Part shown: positions 1-9,628 of the stretch, piece by piece | Layout: every line of letters starts with the position of its first letter | How positions within the stretch are numbered: position 1 is the stretch's first letter | Assembly (NCBI GenBank): GCA_027451505.1 | Contig: DAIDJD010000143.1 | Location: 1-53,374 of the forward strand | DNA length: 53,374 nt | Direction of reading: 5' to 3' | Source of the DNA: a candidate division FCPU426 bacterium | GTDB taxonomy: Bacteria; Oederibacteriota; JAJYGY01; DAIDJD01 | Made by a program: the position numbers and the translations under genes | Notes under the pieces: generated by a model | What the model was told of the DNA's origin: nothing | The model's input: the letters and a program-made list of their open reading frames with translations, nothing else | Databases searched by the model: none

Positions 1-592
1 CCTCGCGGCGCGAGGCCAGGGCCCGCGCCACGGTCACCTGGTCGGCGTACTCCAGTTCGCTCCCCTGCGGCAGGCCCGCGGCTAGGCGCGTGACGCGGGG
101 CCCCAGCGGCTTGAGCAGCCGCGTCAGGTACAGGGCCGTGGCGTCCCCCTCCACGTCCGGATCCAGGGCCAGGATGACCTCCTCCACCCCCTGCCCCGCC
201 CGTTCCACCAATTCGCGGACCTTCAATTCCCCCGGGCCTATCCCCTCCAACGGCGACAGCACCCCCAGAAGCACGTGGTAGCGGCCCCGGAATTCCGCCG
301 TGGCCTCGATCACGTCGACGTCGCGGGGATCCTCCACCACGCACAACACCCGCCCGTCCCGACGCGGATCCCCGCAGATCGCGCAGAGCTCCCCCGACGC
401 CAGGTACGAGCAACGCGGGCACAGCCGGACCCTGGCGTGCAGGCCGGCCAAGTCCCGGCCCAGGGCCGCGGAAAGGGCGGGTTCGGATTTGAGCAGGTGG
501 AAGGCCAGGCGCTGGGCGCTTTTGCGGCCCACGCCCGGCAGCCGGGCCAGGTTCTCGACCAGGCTCTGGAACGCGGGCGGGTGGCTCGCCAC
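1..592 (-). CDS. recR: Recombination protein RecR (3' end cut by window edge)
   Basis: RecR works with RecF/RecO to load RecA at single-strand gaps. About 197 codons are visible, close to the usual length of about 200, so only the extreme C-terminus is missing. The protein shows the helix-hairpin-helix start (LPGVGRKSAQRLA, residues 18-30), a four-cysteine zinc finger (C58, C61, C70, C73) and a Toprim domain beginning at VVEDPRDVDVIE and including DPDVEGDATALYL. The start is a GTG at 592-590, 7 bases after the ybaB stop; no other in-frame start lies between. No strong ribosome binding site is visible, so translation is probably coupled to ybaB. Order dnaX-ybaB-recR is the classical bacterial arrangement. 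Confidence 0.93.
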   Translation of the reverse strand, partial: MASHPPAFQSLVENLARLPGVGRKSAQRLAFHLLKSEPALSAALGRDLAGLHARVRLCPRCSYLASGELCAICGDPRRDGRVLCVVEDPRDVDVIEATAEFRGRYHVLLGVLSPLEGIGPGELKVRELVERAGQGVEEVILALDPDVEGDATALYLTRLLKPLGPRVTRLAAGLPQGSELEYADQVTVARALASRRE

Positions 593-599
593 GGGGCCG

Positions 600-911
600 C
601 TAGAAGGGCAGCTTGAAGCCGCCGGTGAGGCGGCTCATCTCGGCGGAGGCCTGGGATTGGGCCTGCTCCAAGGCGGCGTTGCAGGCCGCAAGCACCAGGT
701 CCTGGAGCATGTCGCGGTCTCCGGCCCGGACCAGGTCCTCCTGGATCGCCACGGCCTTCAGCTTCATGTCGCAGGTGGCGGTGGCCGTCACGGCCCCGCC
801 GCCGGCGGAGGAGGTGACCTCCTTGAGGGCCAGTTCCTCCTTGAGCTTGGCCATGCGGGCCTGGAGCTGCTGGGCCTGTTTGAGCATGTTTCCCATGTTT
901 CCGGGGAACAT
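600..911 (-). CDS. ybaB: YbaB/EbfC family nucleoid-associated protein
   Basis: Small DNA-binding protein of 103 residues that forms dimers and is nearly always encoded between dnaX and recR. The N-terminus is MFPGNMGNMLKQAQQLQAR, followed by the amphipathic helix, the central Val/Thr-rich strand region and a C-terminal helix, matching the family. ATG at 911 lies 11 bases downstream of the dnaX stop, and recR follows after 7 bases, so the three genes are presumably one transcript. The protein may bind DNA or assist recombination; its exact job is not fixed even in model organisms. Confidence 0.93.
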   Translation of the reverse strand: MFPGNMGNMLKQAQQLQARMAKLKEELALKEVTSSAGGGAVTATATCDMKLKAVAIQEDLVRAGDRDMLQDLVLAACNAALEQAQSQASAEMSRLTGGFKLPF

Positions 912-922
912 AGGGCGTCCTC

Positions 923-2722
923 CTAGTCTTCGCTGATCTCGACGATCTCGCCGCCGAAGAGGTCCTGCACCCGCTTCAACTCCGGGCTTTGCGCCAGAAG
1001 GCGCTGGACCTCCTCCGGCGAGGGGGGCGCGCCCTTGGGGCCGCGCGTCCGGGGGGCCGGGGGCTCGTAGGAGACCCGCACCTCGAAGGGGCGCCCATAG
1101 CGGCCCTCCAGGGACGCCTCCAGGCGGCGCTTCTCGGACGGGTCCTCCAGAACCTTGCGCTGGAACGCGTTGACCGCGGCCAGGGTCAGGCGGCCGCCCT
1201 CCAGGGCCTTCAGTCCGGCGTCCTTGGCCGCGGAGGCCAGGTTCAGGGAGCCGGCCGCGAGGTCCGCCACCAGGGCCTCCCAATCCGCGGCCAGGACCGC
1301 CAGGTCCGGTTCCTTGGGCGCGGCGGGTTCCTCCACCGAGAGCACCGGCGGCACGGGTTCCCCGGCCTCGGCCGGGTCCTGGGCCGGGCCCGCAGCGGGC
1401 GCACCCGAGGGCGCCGGGGAGGACTCCATCCCGCCCGTGCCGGGGCCGGGGGCGGCCTCCGGCGCGGGGCCCGGTCGGCCGGCCTCCCGGGCCATCGCCT
1501 TCGCCGCGGGCGCCCCGGACGCGGCGGCGTGCGTCTCCGCGGGGGCCGCCTGGGGCGCGGACCGCAGGCGCTGCTCCAGGTCCCTCAGTTCGTCGACGAT
1601 CTCGCCGAGCCCGGCGGAGGGCCCCGCCGGCGCCAATTCGATGAGCAGCAGCTCCAGGGCCAGCCGGCCCTGGCCGCCGTAGCGCAGCGCGGTCTCGGCG
1701 TCCGAGCAGGCCTTCAGGGCCGTGAATAGCCGCGACAGTCCCAACCCCGGAGCCGCCGCCGCCAGGGCCGCCGCGGTCTCGGGAAGGAGTTCGGCGTCGG
1801 CCCCACCCTGGGGCGCGGCCTTCATCAGGATGAGCCCCCGCAGCAGCGCCCGGAAGGCCTCCAGGACCTGCTCCAAGTCCGCGCCGCGCTGGTACTGCTC
1901 CTGAAGCCACTCCAGGGCCTCGGCCAGGTCCCCCCGCAGGGCCGCCGACAAGGCGGCCCAAGCCTGCCCCTCCTGGACGCCCCCCAGGACCGCCAGCACG
2001 TCCTCGGCGCGCAGGGCCCGGCGTTCACCCCCGGTCAGGGCGAAGGAGATGACCTGGTCCAGCAGCGTCTGGCTGTCCCGGACGCTCCCCTCGCCGGCGC
2101 GGGCCACCAGGCGCAGGGCCTCCTCGGAGGCGCCCAGCCCCTCGGCCTCCAGGATGCGGGCCAGCTGGGCCGCGACGTCGGCCGAGCCCACCCTGCGGAA
2201 GTCGAAGCGCTGGGTGCGGCTGACGATGGTGGCGGGGACCTTGGACGCCTCGGTGGTGGCGAAGATGAAGACGACGTGCGGGGGCGGCTCCTCAAGGGTC
2301 TTCAGCAGGGCGTTGAAGGCCGCCTGCGAGAGCATATGCACTTCGTCGATGATGTAGACCTTGTAGCGGTCGCGGGCGCCGACGTACTGGACCTTCTCCC
2401 GCAGCGCGCGCACGTCCTCGACGCTGTTGTTGCTGGCGCCGTCGATCTCGATGACGTCGACGCTGCCCGGTCCGGCCACCTCAAGGCAGGCCGGGCAGGC
2501 CAGGCAGGGATGCGGGGTGGGGCCCTTCTCGCACTTGAGGGCCTTGGCCAGGATGCGCGCGGTCGAGGTCTTGCCCACGCCGCGCGGCCCGGTGAAGAGG
2601 TACCCGTGCGCCACCCTGCCCGCGGCCACCGCGTTCTGCAGCGTGCGGGTGACGTGGGCCTGGCCGACGACGTCCTCAAAGGTCTGGGGGCGCCATTTTC
2701 GGGCGATGACGAGGTAGGACAT
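923..2722 (-). CDS. dnaX: DNA polymerase III subunits gamma/tau
   Basis: Clamp-loader ATPase of the replicative polymerase, 599 residues. Domain I holds Walker A (GPRGVGKTST, about residues 45-54), a zinc module with cysteines near residues 64-79 (CLACPAC core), DEVHMLS as Walker B and the arginine-finger SRTQRFDFRR. After the AAA+ core and oligomerisation domain (to about residue 370) comes an Ala/Pro/Gly-rich linker, then a folded tau-like C-terminal domain. No A-rich slippery heptamer was seen, so a frameshifted gamma form is not predicted from sequence. The start ATG lies about 20 bases downstream of the SRP RNA. ybaB follows after 11 bases. Confidence 0.95.
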   Translation of the reverse strand: MSYLVIARKWRPQTFEDVVGQAHVTRTLQNAVAAGRVAHGYLFTGPRGVGKTSTARILAKALKCEKGPTPHPCLACPACLEVAGPGSVDVIEIDGASNNSVEDVRALREKVQYVGARDRYKVYIIDEVHMLSQAAFNALLKTLEEPPPHVVFIFATTEASKVPATIVSRTQRFDFRRVGSADVAAQLARILEAEGLGASEEALRLVARAGEGSVRDSQTLLDQVISFALTGGERRALRAEDVLAVLGGVQEGQAWAALSAALRGDLAEALEWLQEQYQRGADLEQVLEAFRALLRGLILMKAAPQGGADAELLPETAAALAAAAPGLGLSRLFTALKACSDAETALRYGGQGRLALELLLIELAPAGPSAGLGEIVDELRDLEQRLRSAPQAAPAETHAAASGAPAAKAMAREAGRPGPAPEAAPGPGTGGMESSPAPSGAPAAGPAQDPAEAGEPVPPVLSVEEPAAPKEPDLAVLAADWEALVADLAAGSLNLASAAKDAGLKALEGGRLTLAAVNAFQRKVLEDPSEKRRLEASLEGRYGRPFEVRVSYEPPAPRTRGPKGAPPSPEEVQRLLAQSPELKRVQDLFGGEIVEISED

Positions 2723-2742
2723 GGGGCCTTCCGCGCCGGCGC

Positions 2743-2855
2743 GGGGCTGGCGGCAGGGTGGCCGGCTTCACACCGCTCCCAGGTACCGCTGCTCCCTTCC
2801 GGGCCTGACGGGGTTCCCTGGTCGCACACGTTGAGCCGGGCCCGGCCGCCAGCCC
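2743..2855 (-). ncRNA. ffs: Signal recognition particle RNA, small bacterial (4.5S-like) type
   Basis: The minus strand carries the universal SRP domain IV signature: GTCAGGCCCGGAAGGGAGCA near 2786-2815, with the symmetric and asymmetric internal loops and the GGAA tetraloop. The termini pair: GGGCTGGCGG at the 5' side (ending near 2855) with CCGCCAGCCCC at the 3' side (near 2743), and flanking GC-rich sequence can extend the stem. Size of about 110 nt fits the small type without an Alu domain. The RNA binds Ffh and targets nascent membrane proteins. It sits directly upstream of dnaX; the exact ends are uncertain by several bases. Confidence 0.92.
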
Positions 2856-2917
2856 GGCGCCGGCGCCGCGCGGGATGGAGGACGGCCGCGCGCCCTTCAA
2901 GGGCGGACGGGAGGTCG

Positions 2918-2947
2918 ATGATATCCCCGCCGGGCCCCTCAAGGCAA
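2918..2947 (-). promoter_or_regulatory. Candidate promoter for ffs (and dnaX-ybaB-recR)
   Basis: On the minus strand TTGCCT (2947-2942) is followed by 18 bases and TATCAT (2923-2918). It overlaps the stop codon region of the upstream glycosyltransferase gene. Start of transcription would fall about 55 bases before the predicted SRP RNA 5' end. Confidence 0.5.
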
Positions 2948-4132
2948 GCGGGGGGCCTCCCTGGCGGGGCGCCCGGCCGCCTCGGCGAAGGCCGCCAAGT
3001 GGCCCCGGGCGCTGCGGTCCCAGGAGAAACGGACGGCCCGGGCGCGGCCGGCCCGCGCCAGACGGAACCGGGCCCCGGGGGCGCAGGCTCGCGCCAGCCC
3101 TCGGGCGAGATCGGGGACATCCAAGGGATCGGCGTAGACCGCGGCCGGGCCGGCCACCTCGGGGAGGGCGCCGGCCCGGGCCGCCAGCACCGGGCATCCC
3201 AATCCGAAGGCCTCCAGCACCGGGAGGCCGAACCCCTCCTCCAGGCTGGGGAAGGCGTAGCACAGGGCGCCCTGGTAGAGGGCCTTGAGCGCGGGGTCGT
3301 CGACGTAGGGCAGGAACCGCACGGCCCCGGCCACGCCGGCCGAGGCGGCGGTGCGGGCGTAGGTGGTGGTGGCCGCCTCGCCCGGGCGCAGCGAGGTCAC
3401 CACCAGTTCCGCCCGGGAGAGGCCCCCCCGCCCGGCGCGGGCCCGGGCGAAGGCCAGGATGAGGCGGTCGATGTTCTTGCGCCGGTCCGAGGCCCCCGAG
3501 GCCAGCACATAGGAACCCTCCACGCCCAGTCCCCGGCGCAGTTCCGCGGCCTGGGCCGCGGGCAGGGGCTCCCGGAAGGCCGGGTCCGCGGCCGAGGGCA
3601 GCACCCGCACGCGCGCGGGATCCACCCCCAGGGCGGCGACGGCGGCGGCCGAATGGCGCGACACCGTAAGCACCAAGGCGGCGGCATGGGCCGCGCGGGG
3701 GCAGACGAACTTGCGGTAGGGGTCCTGGAGGCGCTGGCGCGCCGTGGGGCGGGCGATGGCCTCCCGCAGCGGCCGCAGCCATAGGGTGTCGTGGAGGGTC
3801 AGCGCCAGGGGCAGGCCGGGCCCCAGGGGGCCGGTGTTGTCAGGGAAGTGCAGCACGTCCGCCCCCCAACTCCGCGCGCGCCAGGGGATGACGCACTGCT
3901 CGGCCAACACGGGATGGAGACGGGAAAGGTCCTCGGTGTCGAAGCGGGGGTCGCGGGGCACCAGGTCCCGCACCGAGGCCCGGCCGAGGTAGAGCCGCAG
4001 GCGCACATCCTCCCGGGAGGCGGCCACGGCGCGCAACAGGTTGGCCAAATAGCGGCCTATGCCCCGTTGGCCCAGCACCCGAGCGTCCACGGCCACGGCC
4101 AGCGGCCGGCCGACGCCCTTCAGAACCGCCAC
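2939..4132 (-). CDS. GT4-type glycosyltransferase
   Basis: Predicted cytoplasmic GT-B glycosyltransferase of 397 residues, probably using a nucleotide-sugar donor for an envelope glycan or glycolipid. The N-terminal Rossmann half starts VDARVLGQRGIGRY, and the C-terminal half has the family 4 signature FPSLEEGFGLPVLEAFGLG with the E-x7-E motif. ASGASDRRKNIDRLI matches the donor-site segment that usually reads Gly-x-x-x-x-R-K-N. The GTG start at 4132 overlaps the end of pgpA by 13 bases; there is no better start upstream because that reading would run through pgpA. The acceptor cannot be read from sequence. Position after pgsA-pgpA suggests a link to membrane lipids, but that is inference. Confidence 0.82.
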   Translation of the reverse strand: MAVLKGVGRPLAVAVDARVLGQRGIGRYLANLLRAVAASREDVRLRLYLGRASVRDLVPRDPRFDTEDLSRLHPVLAEQCVIPWRARSWGADVLHFPDNTGPLGPGLPLALTLHDTLWLRPLREAIARPTARQRLQDPYRKFVCPRAAHAAALVLTVSRHSAAAVAALGVDPARVRVLPSAADPAFREPLPAAQAAELRRGLGVEGSYVLASGASDRRKNIDRLILAFARARAGRGGLSRAELVVTSLRPGEAATTTYARTAASAGVAGAVRFLPYVDDPALKALYQGALCYAFPSLEEGFGLPVLEAFGLGCPVLAARAGALPEVAGPAAVYADPLDVPDLARGLARACAPGARFRLARAGRARAVRFSWDRSARGHLAAFAEAAGRPAREAPRLP

Positions 4133-4692
4133 AGCAGGGCTGCCGCCGTCAGCACCGGGGCCCCCAGGAGCCCGGCCAGGGCGTCGTCGACCACGATGCC
4201 CCAGCCCCCGGGCAGGGACTGGCTGCGCCCCACCGGGCCGGGCTTCCACACGTCGAGGATCCGGAAGAGCAGGAAGGCGGCGGCATAGGTGCGGAAGTCG
4301 GCGAACGCGGACCCAGGCAGGAAGGCCATCGTCAGGAGGGTGCCCACGGTCTCGTCGACCACCGCGGCACCGGGGTCGTGGCGCCCCAGCGCGGCCTCGA
4401 TGCGGCCGGCCGCGGCCACGGCCGGCAGGAAGAGCGCCAAGGCCGCGGCCAGGCACCAGGGGTTCCAGGGCCCCCAGGCGGGCAGGCGCCCCAGGGCCCA
4501 GGCCAGGGGGAGCGTGGCCAGGGTCCCGGCCGTGCCCGGGGCCACCGGGGAGAGCCCGGAGCCGAACCAGGTGCCCAGGACCCAGGCCCAGGCCGGGGCC
4601 GCCTTGCGGGCCGCGGGGGTCGCGGCGGGGGGCCCGTCCGGCGCGGGGGCCGGAGGCCGGTTCCGGCGCGGCCGACGGACGGCGGGGCTCAC
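4120..4692 (-). CDS. pgpA: Phosphatidylglycerophosphatase A
   Basis: Removes the phosphate from phosphatidylglycerol-phosphate, the step directly after PgsA, which is encoded immediately upstream. The 190-residue protein has a charged Pro/Arg-rich N-terminus, then the PgpA signature GSGLSPVAPGTAGTLATLP, the acidic VVDETVG segment, RILDVWKPGP and GWGIVVDDALAGLLG near the C-terminus, with several hydrophobic segments. GTG at 4692 overlaps the pgsA stop as GTGA, so the two enzymes are translationally coupled. Confidence 0.92.
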   Translation of the reverse strand: MSPAVRRPRRNRPPAPAPDGPPAATPAARKAAPAWAWVLGTWFGSGLSPVAPGTAGTLATLPLAWALGRLPAWGPWNPWCLAAALALFLPAVAAAGRIEAALGRHDPGAAVVDETVGTLLTMAFLPGSAFADFRTYAAAFLLFRILDVWKPGPVGRSQSLPGGWGIVVDDALAGLLGAPVLTAAALLWRF

Positions 4693-5470
4693 GGGTCCAA
4701 CCTCTCGGCGTCCTCAAGCTCCAGGCAGACCACCTCCCAATTCCTGCGGAAGTAGTGGATGCCCGAGACGATGGCCAGGGCCGCCGAGGCGAGCATGGCC
4801 CAATAGGGCACCGCGTTGGTGTCGAGCATCTCGGCGCTGATCCAGCCGGCCGACCCGAGGTTGCCCAGGCGCAGGCGCCAGTCCGGCACCGCCGCGTTGA
4901 GGGTGTTCTGGAGGCAGTACACCAGCATGCCCCCCACCACGGCGACCACCTGCAGCGCGGTCTTGGCCTTGCCCCAGGCGTCGGCCGCCAGCACGTGGCG
5001 GCGGGCGGCCATGAGGATGCGCAACCCCATGACGGCCAGTTCCCGCCACCAGATGACCACGATCATCCAGCCCGGCACCAGGCCGAGCTGCACGAACAGG
5101 ATCATGGCCGTGAGCATGAGCAGCTTGTCGGCCAGGGGGTCCATCACCTTGCCGAAGTTGGTGACCATGCGGAAGCGCCGGGCCACATAACCGTCGAGCC
5201 AGTCGGTGAAGGCGCAGATCCCGAAGACGCCCAGGCCCAGCCACTGCGAGACCACCCCGTCGCCCAGGAAGAGCCAGGCGTAGAGGGGCAGAAGGGCGAT
5301 GCGCAGCAGGGTGAGCTGGTTGGCCAGGTTGACCTTGTGGATGCGGAACAGCGGGAAGGGCAGCGCCAGGAAGCGCCGGAGCAGGCGGGCCCCCTCCCGC
5401 ACCGGGCGCGTCCGGCCCCCGGCGGCGGCGCGTCCGGCCCGCGCCTCGGCCCGCGGGCCCAGGGCCGCCT

Positions 5471-5474
<4 letters not shown>
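4689..5474 (-). CDS. pgsA: CDP-diacylglycerol-glycerol-3-phosphate 3-phosphatidyltransferase
   Basis: Membrane enzyme making phosphatidylglycerol-phosphate from CDP-diacylglycerol. The CDP-alcohol phosphotransferase motif D-x2-DG-x2-AR-x8-G-x3-D-x3-D is complete, beginning DWLDGYVAR and ending DPLAD. Several transmembrane segments follow. From the GTG at 5474 the protein is 261 residues, longer than the usual 180-200, because of an Arg/Ala-rich N-terminal extension of about 50 residues before KVNLANQLTLLRIA. The GTG overlaps the rimO stop (GTGA), which supports this start; a downstream GTG near 5405 is an alternative. pgpA follows with the same kind of overlap. Confidence 0.93.
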
Positions 5475-6904
<1,430 letters not shown>

Positions 6905-6910
6905 GGCTCC

Positions 6911-8068
6911 CTAGTTCCGCGGCGCGGGCGTCGCCGCAGCCGCGGCCGCGCGGGCCCGCTCCAGGCGGGATTCGGCGATCCTGAGCGCCTGAACCACGGT
7001 GTCGTCCTCGTTGGTGTTGGCCAGGGCCTTCTCCACGGCCGGGAGGGCCGAGGGGTCGCCGATGGCCGCCAGGGCCAGGGCCACCTGGATGCGCACCAGC
7101 GGGCTCCGGTCGCGCCACACCGCCGCGGCCATGCGCGGGGGCACGGTCTTGAGGTGCTCACCCAGCCGGAAGGCGGCGTCGCGACGCTCGAAGGGCGAGG
7201 AGGCGGTGTAGAGCTTGCGCAGTTCCTGGCGGTCCTGGTAGAAGTCGAAGTCCGCGGGATCCCAGGCGAAACGCTCGCTGTAGCGCACCGTCGACGAGGG
7301 CGGGGCCTGGGCCTCGGGCACGCCCATGTAGTGTTCGAACTCCTCCCGCCGCATCCAGGGGTAGCTGTCGATGCGCACCCGGCGCAGGATGGACTGGTTC
7401 CCGGGGAAGACCAGCTTCTCGGTGACGTGCTCGGAGTGCCCCAGGTACTTGGCCGTGATGTAGGCGTCGTCGACCTCCTGGAAGGTCAGGCGCATGCGCC
7501 CCTCCTCATCGTAGCGGAAGAGGCTGGCCACCTGGACCCGGCCGTAGATGTCGTCCTGGACGATGTGCTTGACCTCCCAGAAGCGGATGTCGTCGCCCAG
7601 GATGTCGGGGAAGGCCGTCCACAGGCCCCGGACGGGGTCCGTCTTGAAACGGAACACCTGGAACGCCCTCCAAGGGCGCTCGCCCCGCCCGTCCTGGCGC
7701 AGGATCACCGCGTACCAGTGCTGGCGGCCCAGCTCCGGGACGGTGAGGACGGCGAGCTTGAGGCGCTCGAACTCCAGGAACTGGGCCGTGACGCGGACCG
7801 GCGCGTCGAAACGCGGGTAGGCAACCTCGCCCCGGCCCCTATCCTCCCGGATGAAGCCCAGGGCCTTGAGCGCGGCGGCGTGCCGGAAGGGGTCGGTGGT
7901 GCGCAGGCCGGCCATGACGTCCTCGAGCTTGACCAGGGGCTGGTCGGCCTCGAGGGTCCAGGTGCGGTACCCGGGGCCCTGGACCACGACCGGGCGCGGG
8001 TCGAGGGCCCGGAGCGAGCCGGCGAAGGCCAGCAGGAGGGCGGCGACGATCGTCAGGGAACGCTTCAT
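6911..8068 (-). CDS. Secreted protein with C-terminal HEAT-like repeat, unknown function
   Basis: I do not recognise this 385-residue protein. It begins MKRSLTIVAALLLAFAGSLRA, a good Sec signal peptide with no lipobox cysteine, so it should be periplasmic. The central part (about 60-260) is rich in aromatic and charged residues and resembles no motif I know. Residues about 325-370 read like one or two HEAT/Armadillo repeats (RIQVALALAAIGDPSALPAV). The tail is Ala-rich. It lies between yajQ (8-base gap) and rimO (6-base gap), so it is co-expressed with them, which does not reveal its role. Confidence 0.75.
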   Translation of the reverse strand: MKRSLTIVAALLLAFAGSLRALDPRPVVVQGPGYRTWTLEADQPLVKLEDVMAGLRTTDPFRHAAALKALGFIREDRGRGEVAYPRFDAPVRVTAQFLEFERLKLAVLTVPELGRQHWYAVILRQDGRGERPWRAFQVFRFKTDPVRGLWTAFPDILGDDIRFWEVKHIVQDDIYGRVQVASLFRYDEEGRMRLTFQEVDDAYITAKYLGHSEHVTEKLVFPGNQSILRRVRIDSYPWMRREEFEHYMGVPEAQAPPSSTVRYSERFAWDPADFDFYQDRQELRKLYTASSPFERRDAAFRLGEHLKTVPPRMAAAVWRDRSPLVRIQVALALAAIGDPSALPAVEKALANTNEDDTVVQALRIAESRLERARAAAAAATPAPRN

Positions 8069-8076
8069 GCACGCTC

Positions 8077-8574
8077 CTACTTGAAATTGGTGAACTGGAT
8101 GTCGAGCTCCAGGTCCATGCCCCGCACCAGGGCCATGACGGCCTGCAGTTCGTCCTTGCTCTTGGACGCTACCCGTACGCTGTCGCCCTGGATGCTGGCG
8201 GTGACCTTGAGCTTCTTGTCCTTGATGGCGGCCACGATCTGCTTGGCCTTCTCCGCGGGGATCCCGTCGACGAGCTTGGCCTTGCGCCGCCACAGGCCCC
8301 CGCCCGCGGGTTCGGGGTCCTTGAGTTCCAGGCAGCGCAGGCTCAGGCCCCGCTTGACCAACCGGCCCTGGAGCACGTCCAGGACGGACTTCAGCCGGCC
8401 CTCGCTGTCGCTCTCCAGGCGCAATTCCTTGGCCTTGAGGTCGAGCTCCACCTTCGTGTGGACGCCGCGGAAGTCGAACCGGGTGGCCAATTCCTTGAGG
8501 GTCTGGTTGACGGCGTTGTCGAGTTCCTGGGCGTCGGGCTTGGATACGATGTCGAAGGAATTCTCGGAAGGCAT
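8077..8574 (-). CDS. yajQ: YajQ family nucleotide-binding protein
   Basis: 165 residues, the normal length for this cytoplasmic family, which binds nucleotides and in Xanthomonas binds cyclic-di-GMP. Diagnostic segments are SFDIVSKPDAQELDNAVNQT at the N-terminus, RFDFRG, and the C-terminal VRGMDLELDIQFTNFK. ATG at 8574 is preceded by a strong GGGAGGAG ribosome binding site. With two PilZ-type proteins elsewhere in the window, c-di-GMP binding is possible but not shown. Confidence 0.93.
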   Translation of the reverse strand: MPSENSFDIVSKPDAQELDNAVNQTLKELATRFDFRGVHTKVELDLKAKELRLESDSEGRLKSVLDVLQGRLVKRGLSLRCLELKDPEPAGGGLWRRKAKLVDGIPAEKAKQIVAAIKDKKLKVTASIQGDSVRVASKSKDELQAVMALVRGMDLELDIQFTNFK

Positions 8575-8593
8575 GCTCCTCCCTTCTCGTTGG

Positions 8594-9628
8594 CTATTCG
8601 ATGCCGGCGGGCAGGGGCAGGTCCGCCCCGGGATCCGGGCGCGGCTCATGGCCCCTCTCGAAGACCAGCCCGTTGGTTCGCCGGTCCAGCGGGCCCAGGT
8701 ACCCCAGGTTGTCCCCCTGCCACCACACTCTCAGGGCCCCGATGTTGCCGGCCAGGAGCACGGCCCGGTCGTCGACCTGGAAACGCACCTTTTGCCCGTC
8801 GGCCAGGGTCAGGGTCTCGGGAGGGCGGCCGTCAACCTTGAGCACCAGCCAGCAGGGGCGGCGGGCCCTCAGGACCAGGGAGGTCGGCGCACCGGCGTCG
8901 GCCCCCGCGGCCGTCCCCGAGGCCGACACGGAGGCGCCGGCGGAGGCCGCGTCATAGGCCCGCATGGCCTCCGGGGCCAAGCGTCCGACCGGTCCCCCGC
9001 CCAGGGCGCCCGGAGCCGGGACCGCGGCCGCCGGGTGGGCGCCCGGAGCCGTTGCCGCCGTGGCGGCGGCCGGGGTGGCCGCGGCCAGGATGGCGGCGGC
9101 TTCGCGGTCGCGCCAGCGCTGCACCGACCAGGCGGCCAGGAAGCTCAGGGAGCCTGCGGCGCCCAAAAGGGCCAGGAGCAGGCCCAGGGGCAGGGCGCGC
9201 AGCCGGGCCGAGGCCTCCAGCATGGCGGATCCCCGCGCCTCCCCCCCCTCCCGCCGGGCGGCGGCGTAGACGGGCTCCAGGGGCGCGCCCTCCGGGCCGG
9301 CCTTATGGGCCAGGGAGGGCGGCGGAGCGGGCGTGTCGAAACTGCGGTCCCCGCCCGGCCGGGCCGGAACGGGCGCGGTGGCGGCCAGGGTCCTCAGGGC
9401 CAGGTCCGCGGCGCGGGTCCCATCGGTTCCGCAGGCGCGGGCGATGGCCACGCTGAAGGCCCGCACATGGGTGTTGGAGGGCAGCTCGCCCCAGCGGCCG
9501 GCCTCCAGGGCCTCCACGAAGCGCGCCTGGATCTTGGTCCGGGCGCACACCGCCTCCACATCGAGGCCGGCGGAGCGGCGCAGCCCCGCCAAGTACCCTG
9601 CCAGGTTCTCCTCGTCTCGTCCGCTCAC
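8594..9628 (-). CDS. RodZ-like helix-turn-helix membrane protein
   Basis: 344 residues. The N-terminal 75 residues form a Cro/RodZ-type HTH (LAGYLAGLRRSAGLDVEAV ... SNTHVRAFSVAIARACG). One transmembrane helix lies near residues 155-180 (LPLGLLLALLGAAGSLSFLAAW), followed by an Ala/Pro linker and a C-terminal beta-rich periplasmic domain like the RodZ DUF4115 module (CWLVLKVDGRPPETLTLADG). RodZ links MreB to the cell wall in rod-shaped bacteria. The start is GTG at 9628, overlapping the LolA-like stop (GTGA). mreBCD is not in the window, so the morphogenetic role is inferred from architecture only. Confidence 0.8.
   Translation of the reverse strand: MSGRDEENLAGYLAGLRRSAGLDVEAVCARTKIQARFVEALEAGRWGELPSNTHVRAFSVAIARACGTDGTRAADLALRTLAATAPVPARPGGDRSFDTPAPPPSLAHKAGPEGAPLEPVYAAARREGGEARGSAMLEASARLRALPLGLLLALLGAAGSLSFLAAWSVQRWRDREAAAILAAATPAAATAATAPGAHPAAAVPAPGALGGGPVGRLAPEAMRAYDAASAGASVSASGTAAGADAGAPTSLVLRARRPCWLVLKVDGRPPETLTLADGQKVRFQVDDRAVLLAGNIGALRVWWQGDNLGYLGPLDRRTNGLVFERGHEPRPDPGADLPLPAGIE

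Noticed and set aside
923-2722. Programmed frameshift in dnaX producing gamma
   Set aside because: No A-rich slippery heptamer with a following stem was found in the minus-strand gene.
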